A DNA stretch of 10,390 nucleotides from Citrobacter sp. Its GTDB lineage: Bacteria > Pseudomonadota > Gammaproteobacteria > Enterobacterales > Enterobacteriaceae. Position 1 is the stretch's first letter. Each line of letters starts with the position of its first letter. The notes below the pieces were generated by a model, which had not been told where the DNA came from, ran no database searches, and was given only the letters and a program-made list of their open reading frames with translations. Location of the stretch: assembly GCA_019415335.1 (NCBI GenBank), contig DXKH01000003.1:1-10390 (forward strand), in the 5' to 3' direction. Made by a program: the position numbers and the translations under genes. Positions 1 through 7,239 of this stretch are shown in pieces.

Positions 1-642
1 GGCGCGGTGATTGCGATGCATGATTCGTTTACCGCTCTTGGTGGCATGGTGCCGATGTGGTTGATGCAAATTGGTGAAGTGGTATTCGGCGGCGTCGGTT
101 CCGGCCTTTACGGCATGATGCTGTTTGTCCTGCTGGCGGTGTTTATTGCCGGGCTGATGATTGGTCGTACACCGGAATATCTGGGTAAAAAAATCGACGT
201 ACGCGAGATGAAACTGACCGCACTGGCGATTCTGGTTACTCCAACACTGGTGCTGATGGGCGCGGCGTTGGCGATGATGACCGACGCCGGACGTAGCGCC
301 ATGCTCAACCCTGGCCCGCATGGTTTTAGCGAAGTGCTGTACGCCGTGTCGTCCGCCGCTAACAACAACGGCAGCGCCTTTGCCGGATTAAGCGCCAACT
401 CTCCATTCTGGAACTGTTTACTGGCGTTGTGCATGTTTGTCGGGCGCTTCGGGGTGATTATCCCGGTGATGGCAATTGCCGGTTCGCTGGTGAGTAAAAA
501 GAGCCAACCCGCCAGCTCCGGCACATTGCCAACGCACGGCCCGCTGTTTGTTGGCCTGTTAATCGGCACCGTGTTGCTGGTTGGCGCACTGACCTTTATC
601 CCTGCCCTGGCGCTTGGTCCGGTGGCGGAATATCTCTCCTGA
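1..642 (+). CDS. kdpA: Potassium-transporting ATPase subunit KdpA, C-terminal part (5' end outside window)
   Basis: This is the K+-translocating, channel-like membrane subunit of the KdpFABC uptake pump in the inner membrane. The frame is open from base 1 and gives 213 residues to the TGA at 640–642. The family length is 557, so this is about residues 345–557, and the first codon would be G345, a glycine of the third selectivity-filter loop. A start at the GTG of base 7 would be an artefact of the window edge. The fourth P-loop is visible as [14 protein letters not shown], whose glycine numbers as G468, the known filter residue. Hydrophobic helices flank it, and the last one ends shortly before LGPVAEYLS. 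kdpB follows after 22 nt. The upstream part of kdpA, the small kdpF gene and the KdpE-controlled promoter lie outside the window. Identity is very secure; only the truncation limits it. Confidence 0.97.
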
Positions 643-664
643 TGATATTGAGTGAGCACTGAAT

Positions 665-2713
665 ATGAGTCGTAAACAACTGGCGCTATTCGAACCAACA
701 CTTGTCGTTCAGGCGCTGAAAGAAGCGGTGAAAAAATTAAACCCGCAGGCGCAATGGCGCAATCCGGTGATGTTTATCGTCTGGATCGGCAGTCTGTTAA
801 CCACCTTTATTTGCATCGCAATGGCAAGCGGTGCGATGCCTGGCAATGCGCTGTTTAGCGCGGCAATTAGCGGCTGGCTGTGGGTCACCGTACTGTTCGC
901 TAATTTCGCCGAGGCGCTGGCAGAAGGCCGCAGTAAAGCGCAGGCCAACAGTCTGAAAGGGGTGAAAAAAACTGCCTTTGCCCGCAAGCTTCGTGAGCCG
1001 AAATATGGCGCTGCGGCGGACAAAGTTCCTGCCGATCAACTGCGTAAAGGCGATATCGTGCTGGTAGAAGCTGGCGATATTATCCCCTGCGATGGTGAAG
1101 TCATTGAAGGCGGCGCATCGGTCGATGAAAGCGCCATCACCGGGGAATCGGCACCGGTGATCCGTGAATCCGGCGGCGATTTTGCCTCCGTCACTGGCGG
1201 CACGCGTATTCTTTCTGACTGGCTGGTGATTGAGTGCAGCGTTAACCCCGGCGAGACATTTCTGGATAGGATGATCGCGATGGTGGAAGGCGCACAGCGA
1301 CGCAAAACGCCGAACGAGATTGCCCTGACCATTCTCCTGATTGCCCTGACTATCGTCTTTTTACTGGCAACCGCCACGCTATGGCCGTTTTCCGCGTGGG
1401 GCGGTAATGCAGTGAGTGTAACGGTACTGGTGGCGCTGCTGGTCTGTCTGATCCCAACCACTATTGGCGGCCTGTTGTCAGCGATTGGCGTCGCCGGGAT
1501 GAGTCGGATGCTGGGCGCGAATGTGATTGCCACCAGCGGACGTGCAGTTGAAGCGGCAGGTGACGTTGACGTTCTGCTACTGGATAAAACCGGCACCATC
1601 ACACTTGGTAACCGTCAGGCGTCGGAGTTTATCCCTGCGCAGGGCGTGGATGAAAAAACGCTGGCTGACGCCGCACAACTGGCTTCGCTGGCTGATGAAA
1701 CGCCGGAAGGCCGCAGTATTGTGATCCTCGCCAAGCAGCGTTTTAACCTGCGTGAGCGCGATGTGCAGTCGCTTCACGCCACCTTTGTACCGTTTACTGC
1801 GCAAAGCCGGATGAGCGGGATCAACATCGACAACCGCATGATCCGTAAAGGTTCTGTCGATGCCATTCGCCGCCATGTTGAGGCTAACGGTGGTCACTTC
1901 CCTGCCGATGTTGATCAAAAAGTCGATCAGGTTGCGCGTCAGGGAGCTACGCCGCTGGTGGTGGTGGAAGGTTCTCATGTGCTGGGCGTTATTGCGCTGA
2001 AAGATATCGTCAAAGGCGGTATTAAAGAGCGCTTCGCCCAACTGCGCAAAATGGGCATTAAAACGGTGATGATTACGGGTGATAACCGTCTGACTGCCGC
2101 CGCGATAGCTGCGGAAGCGGGTGTCGATGATTTTCTCGCCGAAGCGACACCGGAGGCCAAGCTGGCATTGATTCGTCAGTATCAGGCGGAAGGCCGTTTG
2201 GTGGCGATGACCGGCGACGGCACCAATGATGCTCCGGCGCTGGCGCAGGCAGATGTCGCGGTGGCGATGAACTCTGGTACTCAGGCGGCGAAAGAAGCGG
2301 GCAATATGGTGGATCTCGACTCTAACCCGACCAAGTTGATCGAGGTGGTACATATTGGCAAACAGATGCTGATGACCCGTGGCTCGCTGACCACCTTCAG
2401 CATTGCCAACGATGTGGCGAAATACTTCGCCATTATTCCGGCGGCGTTCGCGGCAACGTATCCGCAGTTAAATGCGCTGAACATCATGCGCCTGCATTCG
2501 CCCGACTCCGCCATTCTCAGTGCGGTGATTTTCAACGCCTTGATTATCGTCTTTTTGATTCCCCTGGCGTTAAAAGGCGTGAGTTATAAACCGCTTACCG
2601 CTTCTGCCATGTTGCGCCGTAACTTATGGATTTACGGTCTGGGTGGGCTGCTGGTGCCGTTTATTGGTATCAAAGTCATTGATTTACTGCTAACCGTTTG
2701 CGGTCTGGTGTGA
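665..2713 (+). CDS. kdpB: Potassium-transporting ATPase ATP-binding subunit KdpB
   Basis: KdpB is the P-type ATPase subunit that hydrolyses ATP to drive K+ uptake through KdpA. The 682 residues equal the family length. Visible motifs are TGES at 159–162 (A domain), DKTGT with the phosphorylated Asp D307 (P domain), K395 in RKGS (ATP-binding N domain), and GDGTND with D518/D522. The transmembrane D583/K586 pair, in NDVAKYF, is the dipole proposed to couple the two subunits. S162, the serine of TGES, is the residue known to be phosphorylated to inhibit the pump when K+ returns, and it is intact here. Several membrane segments occur at about 35–95, 215–275 and 575–680. The start is the ATG at 665, 22 nt after the kdpA stop, with only a weak GAG ribosome-binding signal at 654–656, so translation probably depends partly on coupling to kdpA. 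No frameshift or missing catalytic residue is seen. Confidence 0.98.
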   Translation: MSRKQLALFEPTLVVQALKEAVKKLNPQAQWRNPVMFIVWIGSLLTTFICIAMASGAMPGNALFSAAISGWLWVTVLFANFAEALAEGRSKAQANSLKGVKKTAFARKLREPKYGAAADKVPADQLRKGDIVLVEAGDIIPCDGEVIEGGASVDESAITGESAPVIRESGGDFASVTGGTRILSDWLVIECSVNPGETFLDRMIAMVEGAQRRKTPNEIALTILLIALTIVFLLATATLWPFSAWGGNAVSVTVLVALLVCLIPTTIGGLLSAIGVAGMSRMLGANVIATSGRAVEAAGDVDVLLLDKTGTITLGNRQASEFIPAQGVDEKTLADAAQLASLADETPEGRSIVILAKQRFNLRERDVQSLHATFVPFTAQSRMSGINIDNRMIRKGSVDAIRRHVEANGGHFPADVDQKVDQVARQGATPLVVVEGSHVLGVIALKDIVKGGIKERFAQLRKMGIKTVMITGDNRLTAAAIAAEAGVDDFLAEATPEAKLALIRQYQAEGRLVAMTGDGTNDAPALAQADVAVAMNSGTQAAKEAGNMVDLDSNPTKLIEVVHIGKQMLMTRGSLTTFSIANDVAKYFAIIPAAFAATYPQLNALNIMRLHSPDSAILSAVIFNALIIVFLIPLALKGVSYKPLTASAMLRRNLWIYGLGGLLVPFIGIKVIDLLLTVCGLV

Positions 2714-2715
2714 GG
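2712..2715 (+). promoter_or_regulatory. kdpC ribosome binding site overlapping the kdpB stop codon
   Basis: GAGG sits across the kdpB TGA (2711–2713), 6 nt before the ATG at 2722. It fixes the kdpC start there rather than at the in-frame codon at 2698, which lies inside kdpB and has no such site. The arrangement suggests translational coupling between kdpB and kdpC. Confidence 0.7.
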
Positions 2716-2721
2716 TTTACC

Positions 2722-3294
2722 ATGAGTGGATTACGTCCGGCATTATCGACATTTCTCTTTCTGTTATTGATTACTGGCGGCGTTTACCCGCTGCTGACCA
2801 CCGCACTGGGGCAATGGTGGTTTCCCTGGCAGGCCAACGGTTCATTGATTCGTGAAGGTGATACGGTGCGCGGTTCGGCATTAATCGGGCAAAATTTTAC
2901 CGGCAACGGCTATTTTCATGGTCGCCCGTCGGCAACAGCAGAAATGCCCTATAATCCACAGGCTTCTGGCGGGAGCAATCTGGCAGTCAGTAACCCGGAG
3001 CTGGATAAACAGATAGCCGCACGCGTTGCCGCATTACGGGCCGCTAACCCGGACGCCAGCACGAGCGTTCCGGTTGAACTGGTGACGGCGTCGGCAAGCG
3101 GGCTGGACAATAACATCACCCCGCAAGCGGCGGCCTGGCAGATCCCACGCGTGGCGAAAGCGCGTAATCTCAGCGTTGAACAGCTCACGCAACTGATCGC
3201 AAAATACAGCCAACAACCGCTGGTGAACTATATCGGCCAGCCGGTCGTCAACATTGTCGAACTCAATCTGGCACTGGATAAGCTTGATGAATAA
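2722..3294 (+). CDS. kdpC: Potassium-transporting ATPase subunit KdpC
   Basis: KdpC is the small, single-span subunit that is needed for the assembled Kdp pump and is thought to raise its ATP affinity. From the ATG at 2722 ([11 protein letters not shown]) the protein has 190 residues, the normal KdpC length. A start 24 nt upstream would add eight residues encoded within kdpB and is not favoured. One hydrophobic segment lies near residues 8–30, followed by a long soluble part with the family signatures [18 protein letters not shown] and ASGGSNL. The C-terminal ends in [16 protein letters not shown]. The gene begins 8 nt after kdpB and overlaps the start of kdpD by 8 nt, so the pump and its regulators are physically linked in translation. 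In E. coli a weak extra promoter for kdpDE has been reported within the distal structural genes; I cannot place it from sequence alone. Confidence 0.97.
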   Translation: MSGLRPALSTFLFLLLITGGVYPLLTTALGQWWFPWQANGSLIREGDTVRGSALIGQNFTGNGYFHGRPSATAEMPYNPQASGGSNLAVSNPELDKQIAARVAALRAANPDASTSVPVELVTASASGLDNNITPQAAAWQIPRVAKARNLSVEQLTQLIAKYSQQPLVNYIGQPVVNIVELNLALDKLDE

Positions 3295-5971
3295 CGAACC
3301 CTTACGTCCCGACCCCGATCGTCTGCTGGAACAAGCTGCCGCGCCGCATCGGGGGAAGCTGAAAGTATTCTTCGGTGCCTGCGCAGGCGTCGGGAAGACC
3401 TGGGCGATGCTGGCGGAAGCCCAGCGACTGCGGGCGCAAGGGCTGGATATTGTGGTTGGCGTGGTAGAAACCCACGGTCGGAAAGATACCGCCGCCATGC
3501 TGAAAGGTCTGGCTGTTCTGCCGTTAAAACGCCAGGCGTACCGTGGGCGGCACATCAGCGAGTTTGATCTCGATGCCGCCCTCGCCCGCCGTCCGGCACT
3601 GATCTTAATGGACGAACTGGCGCACAGTAATGCGCCAGGTTCACGTCATCCTAAACGCTGGCAGGACATCGAAGAGCTGCTGGAAGCTGGCATTGATGTT
3701 TTCACTACCGTCAACGTTCAGCATCTGGAAAGTCTGAATGATGTGGTCAGCGGCGTCACCGGAATTCAGGTACGGGAGACCGTGCCCGATCCTTTTTTTG
3801 ATGCCGCCGACGACGTAGTACTGGTGGACTTGCCCCCGGACGATCTGCGCCAGCGGCTGAAAGAAGGCAAAGTCTATATTGCCGGGCAGGCGGAGCGCGC
3901 CATTGAACATTTTTTCCGCAAAGGCAATCTGATCGCCCTGCGCGAACTGGCACTGCGCCGTACTGCCGATCGCGTTGATGAGCAAATGCGCGCCTGGCGG
4001 GGGCATCCTGGCGAAGAGAAAGTCTGGCACACACGCGACGCGATCCTTTTATGCATCGGGCATAACACCGGCAGTGAGAAACTGGTCCGCGCGGCGGCGC
4101 GGTTGGCCTCGCGCCTGGGTAGTGTCTGGCACGCGGTGTATGTTGAAACCCCTGCCCTGCATCGCTTACCGGAGAAAAAACGTCGGGCAATTCTCAGCGC
4201 CTTACGTCTGGCGCAGGAGCTGGGCGCGGAGACGGCAACACTTTCTGATCCAGCGGAAGAGAAAGCGGTAGTGCGTTATGCCCGTGAACATAATCTCGGC
4301 AAGATTATTCTCGGTCGCCCGGCCTCGCGCCGCTGGTGGCGTCGGGAAACGTTTGCTGACCGACTGGCGCGAATCGCCCCCGATCTCGATCAGGTGCTGG
4401 TCGCGCTTGATGAACCACCCGCCCGCACGATTAACAACGCGCCGGATAGCCGCTCTTTTAAAGACAAGTGGCGGGTACAGATTCAGGGATGCGTGGTTGC
4501 CGCCGCGTTATGCGCCGTTATCACCTTAATTGCCATGCAGTGGCTGATGGCGTTTGATGCCGCCAACCTGGTGATGCTGTATCTGCTTGGCGTCGTGGTG
4601 GTGGCACTATTTTACGGACGCTGGCCTTCGGTGGTTGCCACCGTCATTAATGTGGTGAGTTTCGATCTCTTTTTTATCGCCCCACGCGGCACGCTCGCCG
4701 TCTCTGATGTGCAATATCTGCTGACCTTCGCGGTGATGTTAACCGTCGGGCTGGTGATCGGGAACCTTACTGCTGGCGTGCGTTATCAGGCGCGGGTAGC
4801 CCGTTACCGCGAACAACGCACACGGCACTTATATGAAATGTCCAAAGCTCTGGCTGTGGGCCGTAGTTCGCAGGATATCGCCGCCACCAGCGAACAGTTT
4901 ATTGCCTCCACGTTTCATGCCCGTAGCCAGGTGTTGCTGCCTGATGACAACGGTAAATTGCAGCCGTTAACACATCCGCAAGGAATGACGCCGTGGGACG
5001 ATGCCATCGCGCAGTGGAGTTTTGATAAAGGCCTGCCTGCGGGCGCGGGCACCGACACGTTACCCGGTGTACCGTACCAGATTTTGCCGCTAAAAAGCGG
5101 CGAGAAAACCTACGGGCTGGTGGTGGTGGAACCGGGGAATCTGCGCCAGTTGATGATCCCGGAACAGCAACGCCTGCTGGAGACGTTTACGCTGTTAGTC
5201 GCCAATGCGCTTGAGCGGCTGACACTGACCGCCAGCGAAGAACAGGCGCGGATGGCAAGCGAACGTGAACAGATCCGCAACGCCCTGCTGGCGGCACTTT
5301 CGCATGATTTACGCACGCCGCTTACGGTGCTGTTCGGTCAGGCCGAAATCTTAACGCTCGATCTGGCAAGCGAAGGATCGCCCCACGCCCGCCAGGCCAG
5401 CGAGATTCGCCAGCATGTGCTGAACACGACCCGACTGGTGAATAATCTACTGGATATGGCGCGAATTCAGTCCGGCGGCTTTAATTTGAAGAAAGAGTGG
5501 TTAACGCTGGAAGAAGTGGTCGGCAGCGCGCTGCAAATGCTGGAACCGGGATTATCATCGCCCATCAACCTGTCTTTGCCAGAACCGCTGACCTTAATCC
5601 ACGTTGATGGGCCACTCTTTGAACGGGTGCTGATTAATCTGCTGGAAAACGCGGTGAAATACGCGGGTGCGCAGGCCGAAATTGGTATCGATGCCCACGT
5701 TGAGGGCGAAAATCTACAACTGGATGTCTGGGATAACGGCCCCGGTCTTCCGCCAGGCCAGGAGCAGACGATATTCGATAAGTTTGCCCGCGGGAATAAA
5801 GAGTCGGCAGTGCCGGGCGTCGGGCTTGGGCTGGCAATTTGTCGGGCGATTGTGGATGTACACGGCGGCACCATTACCGCGTTCAACCGACCGGAAGGCG
5901 GTGCCTGTTTTCGTGTTACACTTCCCCAGCAAACCGCTCCTGAACTTGAAGAATTTCATGAGGATATGTGA
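3287..5971 (+). CDS. kdpD: Sensor histidine kinase KdpD
   Basis: KdpD is a membrane-bound sensor kinase/phosphatase that responds to K+ limitation and ionic stress and controls KdpE. The ATG at 3287 ([10 protein letters not shown]) gives 894 residues, the E. coli length. The longer frame from 3254 would run into kdpC and is rejected. The N-terminal KdpD domain has a Walker A motif, GACAGVGKT at 30–38, and an acidic DELAHSN near 109. A universal-stress-protein-like domain covers about 246–373. Four closely packed membrane helices lie at about 400–498, followed by an Arg-rich stretch ([16 protein letters not shown]) and a GAF-like region. The kinase core has [11 protein letters not shown] with phospho-acceptor H673, NLLENAVKY (N box, N788), DNGPGLP from D816 and GVGLGLAI from G844. 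It overlaps kdpC by 8 nt and kdpE by 4 nt. All catalytic motifs are intact. Confidence 0.98.
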   Translation: MNNEPLRPDPDRLLEQAAAPHRGKLKVFFGACAGVGKTWAMLAEAQRLRAQGLDIVVGVVETHGRKDTAAMLKGLAVLPLKRQAYRGRHISEFDLDAALARRPALILMDELAHSNAPGSRHPKRWQDIEELLEAGIDVFTTVNVQHLESLNDVVSGVTGIQVRETVPDPFFDAADDVVLVDLPPDDLRQRLKEGKVYIAGQAERAIEHFFRKGNLIALRELALRRTADRVDEQMRAWRGHPGEEKVWHTRDAILLCIGHNTGSEKLVRAAARLASRLGSVWHAVYVETPALHRLPEKKRRAILSALRLAQELGAETATLSDPAEEKAVVRYAREHNLGKIILGRPASRRWWRRETFADRLARIAPDLDQVLVALDEPPARTINNAPDSRSFKDKWRVQIQGCVVAAALCAVITLIAMQWLMAFDAANLVMLYLLGVVVVALFYGRWPSVVATVINVVSFDLFFIAPRGTLAVSDVQYLLTFAVMLTVGLVIGNLTAGVRYQARVARYREQRTRHLYEMSKALAVGRSSQDIAATSEQFIASTFHARSQVLLPDDNGKLQPLTHPQGMTPWDDAIAQWSFDKGLPAGAGTDTLPGVPYQILPLKSGEKTYGLVVVEPGNLRQLMIPEQQRLLETFTLLVANALERLTLTASEEQARMASEREQIRNALLAALSHDLRTPLTVLFGQAEILTLDLASEGSPHARQASEIRQHVLNTTRLVNNLLDMARIQSGGFNLKKEWLTLEEVVGSALQMLEPGLSSPINLSLPEPLTLIHVDGPLFERVLINLLENAVKYAGAQAEIGIDAHVEGENLQLDVWDNGPGLPPGQEQTIFDKFARGNKESAVPGVGLGLAICRAIVDVHGGTITAFNRPEGGACFRVTLPQQTAPELEEFHEDM

Positions 5972-6645
5972 CAAACGTTCTGATTGTTGAAGATGAACAA
6001 GCTATTCGTCGCTTTCTGCGCACAGCGCTGGAGGGCGACGGTATGCGCGTCTTTGAAGCCGAAACGCTACAACGGGGCTTGCTGGAAGCGGCAACCCGTA
6101 AACCAGATTTGATTATTCTCGATCTCGGCCTGCCCGATGGCGATGGGATTGAGTTTATCCGCGACCTGCGCCAGTGGAGCGCGGTGCCCGTAATTGTGCT
6201 TTCCGCACGTAGCGAAGAGAGCGACAAAATCGCCGCGCTGGATGCCGGAGCGGATGATTACCTGAGTAAGCCATTTGGTATTGGCGAATTGCAGGCCCGT
6301 CTGCGCGTCGCTTTACGCCGCCACTCCGCCACCACCGCGCCCGATCCGCTGGTGAAATTTTCCGATGTGACCGTCGATTTAGCCGCCCGCGTGATCCATC
6401 GCGGTGAGGAAGAGGTGCATCTCACCCCGATTGAGTTTCGCCTGCTGGCGGTGCTGCTCAACAATGCCGGAAAAGTGCTCACCCAGCGCCAGCTCCTTAA
6501 CCAGGTGTGGGGGCCAAACGCGGTCGAACACAGCCATTATTTGCGTATTTATATGGGACATCTGCGACAAAAACTGGAACAGGATCCCGCTCGCCCCCGC
6601 CATTTCATTACTGAAACCGGTATTGGGTATCGGTTTATGCTTTGA
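5968..6645 (+). CDS. kdpE: Two-component response regulator KdpE (OmpR/PhoB family)
   Basis: KdpE is the DNA-binding response regulator that receives phosphate from KdpD and activates the kdpFABC promoter. It has 225 residues, the E. coli length. The receiver domain (about 1–120) shows the acidic pair E8/D9, phospho-acceptor D52 in LIILDLGLPDG, S79 and K101 in SKPFG. The C-terminal winged-helix domain (about 127–225) includes LTPIEFRLLAVLL and ends in GIGYRFML. The start is GTG at 5968, sharing GTGA with the kdpD stop. The nearby ATG at 5966 is in the kdpD frame and cannot be used. A GAGG at 5960–5963, 4 nt upstream, supports this start. The 4-nt overlap predicts coupled synthesis of kinase and regulator. 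The terminator at 6681–6708 ends the operon. Confidence 0.98.
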   Translation: MTNVLIVEDEQAIRRFLRTALEGDGMRVFEAETLQRGLLEAATRKPDLIILDLGLPDGDGIEFIRDLRQWSAVPVIVLSARSEESDKIAALDAGADDYLSKPFGIGELQARLRVALRRHSATTAPDPLVKFSDVTVDLAARVIHRGEEEVHLTPIEFRLLAVLLNNAGKVLTQRQLLNQVWGPNAVEHSHYLRIYMGHLRQKLEQDPARPRHFITETGIGYRFML

Positions 6646-6680
6646 ATATTAATTTTAATACATCCTGCCTTTTATTAATT

Positions 6681-6708
6681 AAAGCCGTAATAATAAATAC
6701 GGCTTTTT
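6681..6708 (+). terminator. Intrinsic terminator of the kdp operon
   Basis: A perfect 9-bp stem is formed by AAAGCCGTA (6681–6689) and TACGGCTTT (6698–6706) around an 8-nt AT-only loop, followed by T residues through 6708. It lies 35 nt after the kdpE stop. The A-rich 5' arm and T-rich 3' arm could also let it act on the opposite strand, but no minus-strand gene is present here. Confidence 0.85.
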
Positions 6709-6785
6709 ATCTTAAACAACACACAAAAATAACAATTCAATATTTTATATTACTGAGTAAAAAGCTCATCATTAAATAAATTAAG

Positions 6786-6807
6786 ATTGATCATTTTTTA
6801 TTGATCA
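6786..6807 (+). repeat. Paired ATTGATCA repeat upstream of speFL
   Basis: ATTGATCA occurs at 6786–6793 and again at 6800–6807. Each copy contains the self-complementary TGATCA, so the two form both a direct and an inverted repeat. The starts are 14 nt apart, separated by a T-rich spacer. Its place just upstream of the probable speF promoter makes it a candidate operator; no specific regulator can be assigned. Confidence 0.5.
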
Positions 6808-6809
6808 CC

Positions 6810-6841
6810 TTCACAGTTCAACCGTATTTCCTGGATAGAAT
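6810..6841 (+). promoter_or_regulatory. Candidate speF operon promoter (weakly supported)
   Basis: TAGAAT at 6836–6841 matches the -10 consensus at four of six positions, and TTCACA at 6810–6815 matches the -35 consensus at five of six. The spacing of 20 nt is longer than the usual 16–18, so the pair is not convincing as it stands. The promoter may use the -10 with a poor -35 plus an activator. A start near 6848 would give a leader of about 390 nt before speF. Confidence 0.3.
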
Positions 6842-6878
6842 ACCTTCACCTTCATTCACATCAGGAAAGGTAAATTAA

Positions 6879-6983
6879 ATGGAAAATAACAGCCGCACTA
6901 TGCCCCATATAAGGCGGACAACTCATATTATGAAGTTTGCTCATCGCAATAGCTTCGACTTTCACTTCTTCAATGCCCGTTAG
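6879..6983 (+). CDS. speFL: SpeFL ornithine-sensing arrest (leader) peptide
   Basis: This is a 34-codon gene beginning MENNSRTMPHIRRTTHIM and ending in FDFHFFNAR followed by TAG. It matches the described E. coli SpeFL (called ORF34 in Salmonella). In published work the N-terminal part of the nascent peptide and the ribosome form a pocket that captures one free ornithine. The C-terminal effector part then compacts and blocks release factor 1 at the stop codon. The stalled ribosome prevents Rho-dependent termination and speF is transcribed. The stop here is UAG, the codon read by RF1 but not RF2, in keeping with that mechanism. An AAAGG at 6866–6870 lies 8 nt before the ATG. Residues 11–13 use rare codons (ATA-AGG-CGG). 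The gene is too short for many ORF callers. The peptide acts in cis during its own translation and speF starts 256 nt downstream. Confidence 0.95.
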   Translation: MENNSRTMPHIRRTTHIMKFAHRNSFDFHFFNAR

Positions 6984-7000
6984 TCTACCGACTAAGGGCA
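6974..7000 (+). promoter_or_regulatory. Hairpin containing the speFL stop codon
   Basis: T-GCCC (6974–6978) and TTAGTC (6980–6985) pair with GACTAA (6990–6995) and GGGC-A (6996–7000). The result is an 11-bp stem with one bulged G at 6979 and a TACC loop. The speFL TAG at 6981–6983 lies inside the stem, so a ribosome reaching or stalled at the end of speFL must keep this hairpin open. Confidence 0.6.
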
Positions 7001-7033
7001 CTTCAGCGTACAGGTCTTCCTGACTCTCTGTAT

Positions 7034-7051
7034 TACAGGCATATGCCTGTA
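7034..7051 (+). repeat. Perfect 18-bp palindrome in the speF leader
   Basis: TACAGGCATATGCCTGTA is fully self-complementary. As RNA it would form a short hairpin, or it could pair between two transcripts; as DNA it could be a dimeric protein site. It lies 50 nt after the speFL stop. Confidence 0.65.
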
Positions 7052-7074
7052 TTCCGCAGTGCTCATTCTCTGTT

Positions 7075-7111
7075 AACCCTTGTATTATCAGCCACCGGAC
7101 TGATAAGGGTT
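7075..7111 (+). promoter_or_regulatory. Bulged leader hairpin
   Basis: AACCCT (7075–7080) pairs with AGGGTT (7106–7111), and TATCAG (7086–7091) pairs with CTGATA (7100–7105). There is a 5-nt bulge on the 5' side (7081–7085) and an 8-nt loop, CCACCGGA. It is not followed by a T tract, so it is not an intrinsic terminator. Confidence 0.55.
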
Positions 7112-7122
7112 TCTGCATTCTG

Positions 7123-7172
7123 AAAAAAGCAAACTTCTGATTAATTTATCAGCGGGGTAACTTTGCTTTTTT
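7123..7172 (+). promoter_or_regulatory. Long stem-loop with A6/T6 arms in the speF leader
   Basis: An 11-bp outer stem joins AAAAAAGCAAA (7123–7133) to TTTGCTTTTTT (7162–7172). Inside it CTGAT (7137–7141) pairs with ATCAG (7148–7152), leaving an unpaired GC-rich stretch at 7153–7158. The six Ts at the 3' end look like a terminator tail, but they are part of the stem and the GC content is low, so termination is uncertain. It could be a pause site or a barrier to RNA decay. Confidence 0.5.
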
Positions 7173-7181
7173 CCGGCACGA

Positions 7182-7205
7182 TCGATTTCTCATTCGAGAA
7201 ATTGA
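7182..7205 (+). promoter_or_regulatory. Small hairpin upstream of the speF ribosome binding site
   Basis: TCGATTTCTC (7182–7191) pairs with GAGAAATTGA (7196–7205) over ten positions including one G·T pair, with a 4-nt loop. It ends 22 nt before the speF AAGAG ribosome-binding sequence and does not cover it. Confidence 0.5.
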
Positions 7206-7227
7206 GGACCTGCTATTACCAAAAATA

Positions 7228-7232
7228 AAGAG
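7228..7232 (+). promoter_or_regulatory. speF ribosome binding site
   Basis: AAGAG lies 7 nt before the ATG at 7240 in an A-rich, unstructured context. It supports that start, which gives exactly the family length. Confidence 0.6.
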
Positions 7233-7239
7233 TTGGAAA

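Larger units (their letters stand above)
6709..6878 (+). other. AT-rich intergenic region upstream of speFL (speF control region)
   Basis: No protein gene is supported in this 170-base stretch between the kdp terminator and speFL. It is clearly richer in A and T than the flanking genes, with runs such as AAATAAATTAA around 6773–6783. It should contain the speF operon promoter, since the kdp terminator lies just before it. It also holds the paired ATTGATCA repeat and the candidate promoter listed separately. High AT content would suit H-NS binding, but that is inference. Confidence 0.6.
6984..7239 (+). promoter_or_regulatory. speF leader between speFL and speF (Rho-dependent attenuation region)
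   Basis: This 256-nt stretch has no convincing protein gene. Published work on the speFL–speF leader shows Rho-dependent termination here unless an ornithine-stalled ribosome is present. The sequence directly after the stop-codon hairpin is pyrimidine-rich (GTCTTCC…CTCTCTG, 7014–7030) and could be a Rho loading (rut) site; that placement is inference. Downstream lie an 18-bp palindrome, a bulged hairpin, a long A6/T6-flanked stem-loop and a small hairpin just before the speF ribosome binding site, each listed separately. Confidence 0.75.

Noticed and set aside
108..701. 197-codon minus-strand frame opposite kdpA
   Set aside because: It is a shadow of the GC-rich kdpA frame, with no family features and a composition typical of antisense frames.
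1577..2353. 258-codon minus-strand frame opposite kdpB
   Set aside because: It lies fully opposite the ATPase catalytic region, which must be coding; the translation is rich in His and Arg with no recognisable domain.
2698..2721. Longer kdpC start adding eight residues
   Set aside because: It lies inside kdpB without a ribosome binding site; the ATG at 2722 has GAGG 6 nt upstream and gives the usual 190 residues.
3254..3286. Longer kdpD start adding eleven residues
   Set aside because: The added part is kdpC coding sequence; the ATG at 3287 gives the known 894-residue length.
6861..7118. 85-codon open frame on the minus strand across speFL and its leader
   Set aside because: It is opposite the well-supported speFL gene, covers RNA hairpins, resembles no family I know, and its existence follows from the structured leader.
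7204..7208. GAGGA Shine-Dalgarno-like sequence upstream of speF
   Set aside because: No start codon follows at a usable distance; the speF ATG is 31 nt away and has its own AAGAG at 7228–7232.
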